DNA of 64,000 nucleotides from Bacteroidia bacterium (GTDB lineage Bacteria; Bacteroidota; Bacteroidia; Bacteroidales; Paludibacteraceae): positions 1-64,000 of the forward strand of contig SAAO01000022.1 of NCBI GenBank assembly GCA_009929375.1. The letters are read 5' to 3'. Of this stretch, positions 42,291-50,423 are shown piece by piece (position 1 is the first letter of the stretch; the number at the start of each line of letters is the position of its first letter). Both the position numbers and the translations under genes were made by a program. The notes under the pieces were generated by a model. That model worked only from the letters and a program-made list of their open reading frames with translations. It had not been told where the DNA came from and did no database searches.

Positions 42291-43374
42291 CGTTGGTTGT
42301 GTGTTTTGTAATGGTTTCACAAATATATTCCTGTATATCCGGGCTTAAATCAGGAAATAAGGGTAAACATAAGATTCTTGATGCAATTGATTCAGAAATT
42401 TCGCAGGGTTCGTATTTTTCAAGATAACTGAGTTTGTTCAGCGATGGATAGAAATATCTTCGGGGAAAAATATCTTTTTCGTTCAACTCTTTTTTAACTT
42501 TTAAAAGTAAGTCTTCGTTTTCGAAAACAAGAGGGAAATATGCGTAATTATTTTTGAATGAATTGTTTCGTTTCTGTGTCTTAAATTCAGGCCGTGCATC
42601 AAAATATACTTTATATTTATTCCAGACTTTTTCTCGTCCATCAATAATCTGTTTTATTTCCGAGAGTACACAAAGTCCCATAGCTGCCTGAAATTCATTC
42701 ATTTTAGAATTTATTCCGAGCATATCAACGCGGTCGTAACCTGAAATTCCAAAGTTAATCATTAACTTCGCTTTTTCATAATCTTCTTTGTTTTTGAAAA
42801 TTATAGCTCCACCCTCGATAGTATGAAAAATTTTTGTAGAATGGAAACTCAGAATGGAAGCATCTCCATAATTCAATACATTTTTGCTCATGCCTGAAAC
42901 GCCGAATGCATGTGCTGCATCGTAAATAATTTTTAAATTATGCTTTCGGGCAATTCTGTCAATTTCCTCTACATTACATGCATTGCCGAATACATGTACC
43001 GGCAGTATTGCAGATGTTTTTTCTGTAATTTTTGACTCAATATTAGTCGGATCAATATTGAAACTATCTTTCTCAATATCAGCAAAAACAGGAGTCAGAT
43101 TTTCCCAAACTAACGTGCTTGTAGTAGCCACAAACGAAAATGGACTTGTAATAACTTCGCCTGATAGCCCCAGGGCTTTGTATGCTATTTGAAGTGCCAG
43201 AGTCCCGTTTGAGACCATAAGTAAGTGCTCTACACCAAGATAGTCGCTCAGTTGCTTCTCCAGTTTCTGTAATAATTCTCCATTATTGGTAAGCCAGCCA
43301 CTGCTATAAATATGGTCGATGTAACTGTTTAGCTTTTCGCGGTCGGGCAGATATGTTTTGGTTACGTTAATCAT
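42283..43374 (-). CDS. DegT/DnrJ/EryC1/StrS-family nucleotide-sugar aminotransferase (363 aa)
   Basis: PLP-dependent aminotransferase acting on keto-deoxy nucleotide sugars. Family motifs: SNGTLALQIAYKAL, ITSPFSFVATTS, LPVHVFGNACNVEEID, IYDAAHAFGV with Asp152, and SFHSTKIFHTIEGGAI with the PLP lysine at Lys181. Length is normal. It may form a 4-amino-4,6-dideoxyhexose, as do WecE and VioA; sugar stereochemistry cannot be read from sequence. Its ATG overlaps the GT56-like gene stop by 4 nt (ATGA), and its own stop overlaps the acetyltransferase ATG by 8 nt, so all three are tightly coupled. Confidence 0.93.
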   Translation of the reverse strand: MINVTKTYLPDREKLNSYIDHIYSSGWLTNNGELLQKLEKQLSDYLGVEHLLMVSNGTLALQIAYKALGLSGEVITSPFSFVATTSTLVWENLTPVFADIEKDSFNIDPTNIESKITEKTSAILPVHVFGNACNVEEIDRIARKHNLKIIYDAAHAFGVSGMSKNVLNYGDASILSFHSTKIFHTIEGGAIIFKNKEDYEKAKLMINFGISGYDRVDMLGINSKMNEFQAAMGLCVLSEIKQIIDGREKVWNKYKVYFDARPEFKTQKRNNSFKNNYAYFPLVFENEDLLLKVKKELNEKDIFPRRYFYPSLNKLSYLEKYEPCEISESIASRILCLPLFPDLSPDIQEYICETITKHTTNDD

Positions 43375-44444
43375 TTAGCGTGTTTCTTTAGTAAATCATC
43401 CCACAAGTTGAGATAGTATTCTTTTGAAATTATTTTCGAAATTGTGTTGAAATTATTTTCGGCTTTATCTACCGGTTTTATCAGTTCGCCGAAACTACTT
43501 TTGTCGATATTTCGAATATCAAAAATATCACATTTATGTCGTTCGAAGAAATAATATGAGGTTATATCAGAACGCATGTATACTTTGCGACCTAAATACA
43601 TAAGGGCGAGAATATTTCCCAAACCCTGCTGTCGCTTATGATTCATTAGAGCTACATCAACTGTGGATAGTAGCTCCGCATATTCTTCTGTATTCATGTA
43701 GTTTGTTACAGGCTCAAATTTTTCAGCAAAAATTTCGTTACCGTATTGGATCACTTTTTCTATGTATTGAGCACTTCCACCGTACGATAACGGACATTTT
43801 ATTATAATATCTTCGTTACTGAACCGACTTAGATAGTTGAGCATTTCAATGTGGAGGTTCGAGGGATCACCAGAATTTCCAGTCAGAAAGGTTGTTGTTG
43901 CTGATGCCTTATTAGTTCTGAACTTATCCAACTGTTTTGTATTTACAGGTATCGGATATAGAATAGGAGTATAAACTGCATTTGTGTAATACAGTTTTTT
44001 TACCAGATCGTAGTCTTCTTTTACAAAGGCTGCAATCTCAGGTAAATGACCGATGATTTTTTTTCTCAGAATCTCATAAATTCTGGTTTTCAGATTTTTA
44101 TTACGTTTGTAATACGAATAAAGATCGCTGCCCCAAATAATCCATGTACTTTTTGCAATTAATTTTTTATTTAAAGCCCAAAACAATAGGGAGGGATCAT
44201 ACGCCAGAAAGTGCAGATAAATCCAGTGGGCTTTTTTGATGTTTTTTAGTACAAATAGTAAATCCCTGACTTTGGTCAGATATTTAATTCTATCATTTAA
44301 TTTTTCGGAATATTGCAGACTTTTATCTTGTTTTCGTGCAAAGCCAAATACAACAAAGTGTTGTTTCAGATCAGTGATTTCTTCAATCTGGTCTAATAGA
44401 GCTTTGCTGTAGCCGTTCTCTCCTGTAAAAAAATGATAGTACAT
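43371..44444 (-). CDS. WecF/GT56-like 4-acetamido-4,6-dideoxyhexose transferase (357 aa)
   Basis: Glycosyltransferase resembling TDP-Fuc4NAc:lipid II Fuc4NAc transferase (WecF, family GT56). Diagnostic stretches: WIIWGSDLYSYY, FLTGNSGDPSNLHIEMLNYL, DIIIKCPLSYGG, YIEKVIQYGNEIF, FEPVTNYMNTEEYAELLSTV and DVALMNHKRQQGLGNILALM. The ATG at 44444 is preferred; an upstream in-frame ATG at 44504 would overlap wecB by 47 nt. It lies 13 nt after wecB and overlaps the aminotransferase by 4 nt. The best-known members work in enterobacterial common antigen synthesis, so an ECA-like polymer is a plausible but unproven product. Confidence 0.85.
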   Translation of the reverse strand: MYYHFFTGENGYSKALLDQIEEITDLKQHFVVFGFARKQDKSLQYSEKLNDRIKYLTKVRDLLFVLKNIKKAHWIYLHFLAYDPSLLFWALNKKLIAKSTWIIWGSDLYSYYKRNKNLKTRIYEILRKKIIGHLPEIAAFVKEDYDLVKKLYYTNAVYTPILYPIPVNTKQLDKFRTNKASATTTFLTGNSGDPSNLHIEMLNYLSRFSNEDIIIKCPLSYGGSAQYIEKVIQYGNEIFAEKFEPVTNYMNTEEYAELLSTVDVALMNHKRQQGLGNILALMYLGRKVYMRSDITSYYFFERHKCDIFDIRNIDKSSFGELIKPVDKAENNFNTISKIISKEYYLNLWDDLLKKHAK

Positions 44445-44457
44445 TTCTGCTTTTCGT

Positions 44458-45528
44458 TTACAATTTTCTGATTTCCTCCACCGCTTTTTCTGCCGCTTTT
44501 CCATTTCCGTAAAGATCGATGCTGAAGTCGGATGTTTTTGTTTTGAATGTCTCGAAAGCGGCTTTTAGTTTTTGCGTATCGCTGCCAGTGAGTATGTTGA
44601 AACCGTTTTCGACTAATTCGGTCCATTCGGTTTGTTCGCGCAGGGTAATGCAATGTTTACCAAAGAAATATGCTTCCTTTTGTACGCCGCCACTGTCGGT
44701 GATAACCATGTCACAGGATTTGAGCAGCATTATCATGTCGAAATATCCAACGGGCTCAATAATGGTAAAGTCGGGTAGTTTGTAGTTTTGTGCCAGTATG
44801 TTGCGTGTGCGTGGATGCAAAGGTACAACCACCGGAGTTTCTTTATTTATTTCGGTAAGTCCGGCAATAATGTTCTTCAGGTTTTCAGGATTGTCTGTGT
44901 TTTCCTGTCGGTGTATGGTTCCGAGTATGAATTTTCTGAGTCCTGTTTTGCGAAGAATATCAGATTTTATCTGAGCTTTACCGGCATAATACATAGCCGC
45001 ATCCTGCATTACATCTCCGTTTTTAAAAATTTTCACCGGCATGTGTGCAAAACCTTCGTTTTCGAGGTTGCGAATAGCTGTGTCGGTTGGGCAGAAGAGT
45101 GCTGATGAAATACGGTCGGTGAGGATGCGGTTGATTTCTTCGGGCATTTCCATGTTGAACGAACGCAACCCGGCCTCCACATGAATGACCGGAATATGAA
45201 GCTTTGCAGCAGCCAATGCTCCGGCAAGTGTGGAATTGGTGTCACCATATACCAAAACGCCATCAGGTTTTTCGCTCATCAGAATTTTTTCAATTCCTTC
45301 GAGCATTCTGCCTGTCATTGCGCCGTGCGAAACTCCGTGAATGTCGAGATGAAAAGCTGGTTTGGGTATTTCCATTTCGCTGAAAAAAACGTCCGACATA
45401 TTGGCGTCGAAATGCTGTCCGGTATGAATAATTTTCTCCTGAATACCTGCTATCTGAAACTGACGGCTTAGCGTTGCAGCTTTTACAAACTGAGGACGGG
45501 CTCCTACTATGGTGATTATTTTTTTCAT
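44458..45528 (-). CDS. wecB: UDP-N-acetylglucosamine 2-epimerase (non-hydrolysing)
   Basis: Interconverts UDP-GlcNAc and UDP-ManNAc. The protein begins KKIITIVGARPQFVKAATLS and has the family's HTGQHFDANMSDVFF, VLVYGDTNSTLAGALAAAKL, PVIHVEAGLRSFNMEMPEEI, LGTIHRQENTDNP and ITDSGGVQKEAYFFGK. All catalytic positions I know of appear intact. Length (356 aa) is typical. It sits between a GT4 transferase and the WecF-like gene. No UDP-ManNAc dehydrogenase (WecC) is visible in the window. Confidence 0.96.
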   Translation of the reverse strand: MKKIITIVGARPQFVKAATLSRQFQIAGIQEKIIHTGQHFDANMSDVFFSEMEIPKPAFHLDIHGVSHGAMTGRMLEGIEKILMSEKPDGVLVYGDTNSTLAGALAAAKLHIPVIHVEAGLRSFNMEMPEEINRILTDRISSALFCPTDTAIRNLENEGFAHMPVKIFKNGDVMQDAAMYYAGKAQIKSDILRKTGLRKFILGTIHRQENTDNPENLKNIIAGLTEINKETPVVVPLHPRTRNILAQNYKLPDFTIIEPVGYFDMIMLLKSCDMVITDSGGVQKEAYFFGKHCITLREQTEWTELVENGFNILTGSDTQKLKAAFETFKTKTSDFSIDLYGNGKAAEKAVEEIRKL

Positions 45529-45550
45529 TTGATAAAAAATTTACCCCTAA

Positions 45551-45562
45551 CCCCTAAAGGGG
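45551..45562. repeat. CCCCTAAAGGGG palindrome
   Basis: A 12-bp near-palindrome with perfect 5-bp arms, preceded by CCCCTAA, between wecB and the GT4 gene. The same word forms the arms of the composite repeat at 9937-10030, which suggests a shared short intergenic repeat family. Confidence 0.55.
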
Positions 45563-45612
45563 AATAGAGATTAGTTTGTATAATCTGTTAATTCTATTTG
45601 TGCTGATTTTGA

Positions 45613-46926
45613 TTATACAATAACCTGATTGTTTGTTAGTGTTTTAATTAACTCTGCTAATTCTCCTGTAAGTGATTTACGCGAGAATTTTTCGATAGAA
45701 CCTGATTGTATTTGTAACTTATTGTTTTTGTACTTATTGTAAAATGTAATGATGGCTTCTTTCGCCGCTTTTACATCATCGAAATCCACCATTACGCCTG
45801 CATTGGTTTGATTCAGAATTTCAGCAGCATCTCCATCAGTAGGGCCAACACCAATAATAGGACGTTTGGCTGCAAGATATTCGAAAAATTTACCTGTGAG
45901 AATTCCTTTTGCATTGGCAGAATTGTTGATGAGCAGGAGCAGCAATTGTGACGATTGTTGACGCTGGATGGCTTCGTGATGTGGCAGATAATCCGTTTTT
46001 ACAAGATTACTGCTTAATCCGCAGGCATTAATTTCTTCCAGAACAGTAAAATCTGTTTTTCCGATCAGATGTATTTCCAAATCGTTTTTCAAATCATTAG
46101 TTTCCTGTACTAATTCACTCAGGGCTTTCCAGATCACTTTTGGGTTTCGTGCAGCATTAAGAGTACCAATATGCGAAATTGTAAACTTCCGGTCAGTCTG
46201 AACACTCTCTAAAGCAGTGTCATCGCTGTCGAAGCCATTTGGAATTACTTTCAGAAGTTTAGGGTTCAAAAGTTTGAACTCTTCCTCCATTCCTTTCGAT
46301 ACAACGAGTACCGCATCGGCTGTTTGGATCACCTTTCGCTCCAAACGATGATGAATGCTGTCGGCAAGTCCGTTCAGATTCAGATCTTTATAAAAATCGA
46401 TATTAGTCCAGGGGTCGCGAAAGTCAGCTATCCATTGTAAAGAAGCAATTTCTTTTTTCAATCCAAGTCCGATAAGATGCATGGAGTGAGGTGGTCCTGT
46501 GGTAATTACAGTCTCAATTTTGTTTTCCCGGATATAAGCTGTAAGAAATTTTACCGATGGTTTTACCCAGAATCTTCTGGGATCAGGAATCAGAAAATTG
46601 CCACGAATCCAGATTGAAAGCTTGTCTTTCCAGCTGTGTTTTTTGTTTTCCGAGATAAATCCGGCATTGATTTTTTCACCTTTCTTTCCTGTAAGCGATC
46701 TGTATATCTCATAAGGTTCCCAAATGGGAGTTTTAAGTACACAAATATCGTCAGGAATGTCTTTTTCAAAAGAGTGATCAATAGATGGATATTCCGGATT
46801 TTCGGGTGTGTAAATTACAGGTTCGTATCCAAAATGACGAAGATACTTTGTGAATTTCACCCAGCGTTGTACGCCGGCTCCACCACTTGGAATCCAATAA
46901 TATGTGATTATCAGTATTTTCTTCAT
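45613..46926 (-). CDS. GT4-family glycosyltransferase (437 aa)
   Basis: GT-B fold glycosyltransferase. The N-terminal domain opens KKILIITYYWIPSGGAGVQR (acceptor side) and holds TTGPPHSMHLIGLGLKKE and WIADFRDPWTNIDFY. The C-terminal donor domain has FTISHIGTLNAARNPKVIWK, LIGKTDFTVLEEI and KGILTGKFFEYLAAKRPIIG with the E-x7-E region. It is probably the first gene of the minus-strand sugar cluster, 84 nt before wecB. The sugar and acceptor are unknown. It follows gltX on the same strand after 55 nt. Confidence 0.9.
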   Translation of the reverse strand: MKKILIITYYWIPSGGAGVQRWVKFTKYLRHFGYEPVIYTPENPEYPSIDHSFEKDIPDDICVLKTPIWEPYEIYRSLTGKKGEKINAGFISENKKHSWKDKLSIWIRGNFLIPDPRRFWVKPSVKFLTAYIRENKIETVITTGPPHSMHLIGLGLKKEIASLQWIADFRDPWTNIDFYKDLNLNGLADSIHHRLERKVIQTADAVLVVSKGMEEEFKLLNPKLLKVIPNGFDSDDTALESVQTDRKFTISHIGTLNAARNPKVIWKALSELVQETNDLKNDLEIHLIGKTDFTVLEEINACGLSSNLVKTDYLPHHEAIQRQQSSQLLLLLINNSANAKGILTGKFFEYLAAKRPIIGVGPTDGDAAEILNQTNAGVMVDFDDVKAAKEAIITFYNKYKNNKLQIQSGSIEKFSRKSLTGELAELIKTLTNNQVIV

Positions 46927-46981
46927 TCTGAATACGCGATTCTCTAAGAGCTGTAATTTTTATTTGTACCGTTTTACGGAA

Positions 46982-48502
46982 TCATCCTAATACTTCTATT
47001 GCTTTTTTAAGTCGCAGGATGGTTTCGTCTTTTCCGATAATGCTGATAATGTCAAACATATGAGGCCCTTTCGATTCGCCTACTACCGACAAACGGAAAG
47101 CATTCATCACTGCACCCATGTTGTAGGCTTTTTCGGCAATCCAGGCTTTTACGGTTTCCTCGGTTTTTTCCGGAGTAAACTCATCAATGGTCTGAAGTAC
47201 TTCAATCAATTCCTCCATCAATGCCGGTGTTTCGACCTTCCAACGCTTTTGAACCGTTTTTTCATCGTAGCTTTCGGGTGCTACAAAGAAGAAAGCTGAC
47301 TGAATCCAGAGTTCGTTTACAAAGTTGGCACGTTCGCGTACCAGCGAAACAATTTTCTGTACTTTGTCCGAATCCTCAATAATTTCTTTTTCGACCAGAA
47401 TGTGCTGATATTGATCAGTCACTTCTTCGAGCGATTTGTTTTGTAAATATTTGTGATTGAACCACTTTCCTTTTTCGTAGTCGAATTTGGCACCACTTTT
47501 ACTTACGCGGTCGAGCGAGAACAGATTGATAAGCTCCTGCATTGAGAATATTTCCTGATCGGTGCCTGAATTCCAACCAAGTAATGCAAGGAAGTTGACA
47601 ACAGCTTCAGGAAAATAACCGGCTTCGCGGTACCCTGAAGAGGTGTCACCCGATTTCGGATCTTTCCATTCGAGTGGGAAAACAGGAAATCCGAGACGGT
47701 CACCATCACGTTTGCTGAGTTTTCCATTACCATCGGGTTTGAGCAACAATGGTAAGTGTGCAAACTGTGGCATTTGGGCTGTCCAACCGAGATATTCGTA
47801 AAGCAATACGTGGAGTGGGGCAGAGGGCAACCATTCTTCACCACGAATGACATGCGAAATTTCCATCAGATAATCGTCCACCACGTTGGCCATGTGATAA
47901 GTTGGAAGCTCATCGGATGATTTGAAAAGTACTTTGTCGTCGAGTACCGAAGAGTTGATAATTACTTCGCCACGAATCAAATCCTGTACTTTTATATCGC
48001 GGTTTGGCTCAATTTTAATACGAACCACATATTGCTCCCCTTTTTCGATACGGCTTTTTACTTCGTCGGCCGAAAGTGTGAGTGAGTTGGTCATCAGCTG
48101 ACGGGTGGAAGCATCGTACTGGAAGTTCGCAATTTCAGCACGTTTTACTTCAAGCTCGGTAGGGGTGTCGAAAGCAATATAAGCGAGACCGGCTTCGAGT
48201 AACTGATCAACATATTTACGGTAAATAGCTTTACGTTCGCTTTGGCGATACGGACCATGAGGACCTTCTTTTGCAGCTCCAATGCCTTCGTCAATATTGA
48301 TTCCCAGCCATTGCAGTGCTTCCACAATGTAATCCTCGGCACCGGGCACGAAGCGTGCCGAATCGGTATCTTCAATGCGAAGAAGCATGTCACCGCCGTG
48401 CTGACGTGCAAAAAGGTAATTGTACAGTGCGGTTCGTACACCGCCGATATGAAGTGGTCCGGTAGGACTTGGTGCAAAACGCACCCTTACTTTTCTGTTC
48501 AT
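46982..48502 (-). CDS. gltX: Glutamyl-tRNA synthetase
   Basis: Class I synthetase charging tRNA-Glu. HIGH-type motif [16 protein letters not shown] (His18), [10 protein letters not shown], and KLSKRDGDR (261-269). The length of 506 aa is normal for Bacteroidetes. The ATG at 48502 is the conserved start; a longer reading to 48538 adds twelve unrelated residues. The promoter at 48566-48535 (TTG, 20 nt, TAAATTTGC) supports this. The leader contains the palindrome GCCTTTAAAGGC (48521-48532), about 20 nt ahead of the ATG. Confidence 0.97.
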   Translation of the reverse strand: MNRKVRVRFAPSPTGPLHIGGVRTALYNYLFARQHGGDMLLRIEDTDSARFVPGAEDYIVEALQWLGINIDEGIGAAKEGPHGPYRQSERKAIYRKYVDQLLEAGLAYIAFDTPTELEVKRAEIANFQYDASTRQLMTNSLTLSADEVKSRIEKGEQYVVRIKIEPNRDIKVQDLIRGEVIINSSVLDDKVLFKSSDELPTYHMANVVDDYLMEISHVIRGEEWLPSAPLHVLLYEYLGWTAQMPQFAHLPLLLKPDGNGKLSKRDGDRLGFPVFPLEWKDPKSGDTSSGYREAGYFPEAVVNFLALLGWNSGTDQEIFSMQELINLFSLDRVSKSGAKFDYEKGKWFNHKYLQNKSLEEVTDQYQHILVEKEIIEDSDKVQKIVSLVRERANFVNELWIQSAFFFVAPESYDEKTVQKRWKVETPALMEELIEVLQTIDEFTPEKTEETVKAWIAEKAYNMGAVMNAFRLSVVGESKGPHMFDIISIIGKDETILRLKKAIEVLG

Positions 48503-48534
48503 TTCTTTGTAAAATATTAAGCCTTTAAAGGCAC

Positions 48535-48566
48535 GCAAATTTACGGAAAAAAGATTGATATGTCAA
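48535..48566 (-). promoter_or_regulatory. gltX promoter
   Basis: Minus strand: TTG (48566-48564), 20-nt spacer, TAAATTTGC (48543-48535), matching the Bacteroidetes consensus. A perfect palindrome GCCTTTAAAGGC follows at about the expected transcription start. Confidence 0.72.
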
Positions 48567-48629
48567 GAGGCAGTATTTTTATTTACAAATTGATTTAAAA
48601 CAGAAATTTCAACCTCATTACCTGAATAG

Positions 48630-48667
48630 AAAATCCCCGGCTCAGGATTCTGAAACCGGGGATTTTT
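48630..48667 (-). terminator. Terminator of the FAS1-SusCD operon
   Basis: AAAATCCCCGG (48630-48640) pairs perfectly with CCGGGGATTTT (48656-48666) around a 15-nt loop. It stands 22 nt past the stop of the last SusD gene. Confidence 0.82.
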
Positions 48668-48688
48668 CAATAAATTTATTTAGTTCAA

Positions 48689-50401
48689 TTATCTTGTTGG
48701 CAGATACCATTTTTGAGGATCGCTCAACAGGTTGAGATAATGATTGTAGTTGTCAGCATGTTTTGCGGCAACCTTTTTGGCCAGATATGCAGGATCGTTG
48801 CGATGTCTCGAAATGCGCATCAAATCGTGGAAGCGGTTTCCTTCGAGACCGGTTTCAAGTGCTAACTCATCGCTTATGCTATTTTCAACAAAGAGTATTG
48901 AGTCCGATTTTGCTAAAGCCAGATCGGCAGGGTCTGTGCTTACAACGATACTGTCATTACCACTGATATCTTTTAACGTTACGAAGCGTGTATAGTCAGG
49001 AATTACAAAAGATACATTTACCTCCGAATTACCACTGCCACGGCTGTGAATACCAACATTTTCATTGAATTTTTCGTTGCTGAAAATTGTAACGTAAGGT
49101 TTTGCATCAGCAAGTTCGAATGGCGAAATACGTGTCGGGTTTGCCATGTTTGTAGCATTCAGACCATATTTAAGTACTGCAAATGCAAGTGAAGGTTTGC
49201 CTGCACGGTTTACAGCTTCAGCGTAACGAAGATAAAGTAAGGCCGAACGATAAATCCAGGTACTGCGATTTTCGTATTTTGAAATTACTTCTACAGGTTC
49301 GTTGTTATTGTTATTTACTGAATATAGATTATCTGTAAGCCCATACATACGTAAATCTCCGGTGGTGTATTTGATCGGACCGGCACCTTCGCGGAAACAA
49401 TAAACCTGCTCATCTGATAGTGTTTTGTATGCCTGCGATGTGGTAATCTCCTGATTTTTACTCATGGTAAACAATTTACTTACTGTAAGTGGCTGATCTG
49501 CAATTCCGGAATGGTCAGCTTCCGCCGTTTGAATTATACTTATCATTTCGCCGGTATTACTGTTGTTCAAAAACAGACCTGACCAGCTATCTAACTTCAC
49601 TTCATATCTGTCGTTATACCATTTTATTGAGTATGACGGACTTATTAGGTAGCCCTTTTCAATCAGCTTTGAATAATAAAAGGCTGCATTTTCAAAGTCG
49701 GATTGTAACTGGCTACGACTGGCTTTCCAAAGATATAAATCGCCCATTAGAAATAATGGATTTATAAATAAGAAATTTTCTGTGTATGTGGGTAGTACGT
49801 TATTTGTGAGTGGATTTAAACCTTGAATGTCGGCAATCAGGGTGTCGATCAGTTGGTCAGTTTCAAGTTCTGTATAATTACTGTTTAAATCATCAACCGA
49901 TAAAACCGGTTTATTAAAATAGCGTACTTTGCCATAATTGAGTCCGAGCTGCAGATAAGTCCATGCACGAATAGTACGTACAGCCAGCAATTCGCGAACA
50001 AACGGTTTGTCTACTCTGACAGTGATATTTGTATCAACGCGGTTGATATAATAGTTGCAGTTGTTGATAATGGCATAAAAATCGCGTGTGTCGCTGAATT
50101 CGCTTGTAGCCACATTGATATTGTGATTACTCAGATTACGAAGATCGTATGCTGTTTTGTTGGTTACTTCGAGCAAATCGGCTCTCAGTTCGCCCATTAG
50201 CACATACTTATCAGCAATTTTCTGCACTTTGCTTAATATTCCCAATACCGAAAATACTGTGTCGTTAGGCGAATTGATCAGATTATCGTCCTGCTCCATG
50301 AATCTGTTCGAATCAGTTGACATCATGTCTTCGCAGGAGGTTGCGGTGAGCAGTATTCCTGAAAGAATCAGTACTTTAATGGTTGAAATTATCCTGTTCA
50401 T
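48689..50401 (-). CDS. SusD/RagB-family lipoprotein, module B (570 aa)
   Basis: Surface lipoprotein with signal ending at C23 (GILLTATSC) followed by ED. SusD-type helices and conserved stretches are visible: VRELLAVRTIRAWTYLQLGL, NYGKVRYFNKPVLSVDDL, LFINPLFLMGDLYLWKASRS, YRSALLYLRYAEAVNRAGKP, and near the end LETGLEGNRFHDLMRISRHR. It is the last gene of the long FAS1-SusCD operon, 22 nt behind its SusC, and is followed by the terminator. The ligand is unknown; no degradative enzyme in the operon hints at it. Confidence 0.94.
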   Translation of the reverse strand: MNRIISTIKVLILSGILLTATSCEDMMSTDSNRFMEQDDNLINSPNDTVFSVLGILSKVQKIADKYVLMGELRADLLEVTNKTAYDLRNLSNHNINVATSEFSDTRDFYAIINNCNYYINRVDTNITVRVDKPFVRELLAVRTIRAWTYLQLGLNYGKVRYFNKPVLSVDDLNSNYTELETDQLIDTLIADIQGLNPLTNNVLPTYTENFLFINPLFLMGDLYLWKASRSQLQSDFENAAFYYSKLIEKGYLISPSYSIKWYNDRYEVKLDSWSGLFLNNSNTGEMISIIQTAEADHSGIADQPLTVSKLFTMSKNQEITTSQAYKTLSDEQVYCFREGAGPIKYTTGDLRMYGLTDNLYSVNNNNNEPVEVISKYENRSTWIYRSALLYLRYAEAVNRAGKPSLAFAVLKYGLNATNMANPTRISPFELADAKPYVTIFSNEKFNENVGIHSRGSGNSEVNVSFVIPDYTRFVTLKDISGNDSIVVSTDPADLALAKSDSILFVENSISDELALETGLEGNRFHDLMRISRHRNDPAYLAKKVAAKHADNYNHYLNLLSDPQKWYLPTR

Positions 50402-50423
50402 ATATTTTGTTGTTCAAATTTGA

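Noticed and set aside
48521-48532. GCCTTTAAAGGC palindrome as an operator of gltX
   Set aside because: It is a short 12-bp palindrome near the likely transcription start; with no second copy or known regulator it could be chance, so it is only mentioned with gltX.
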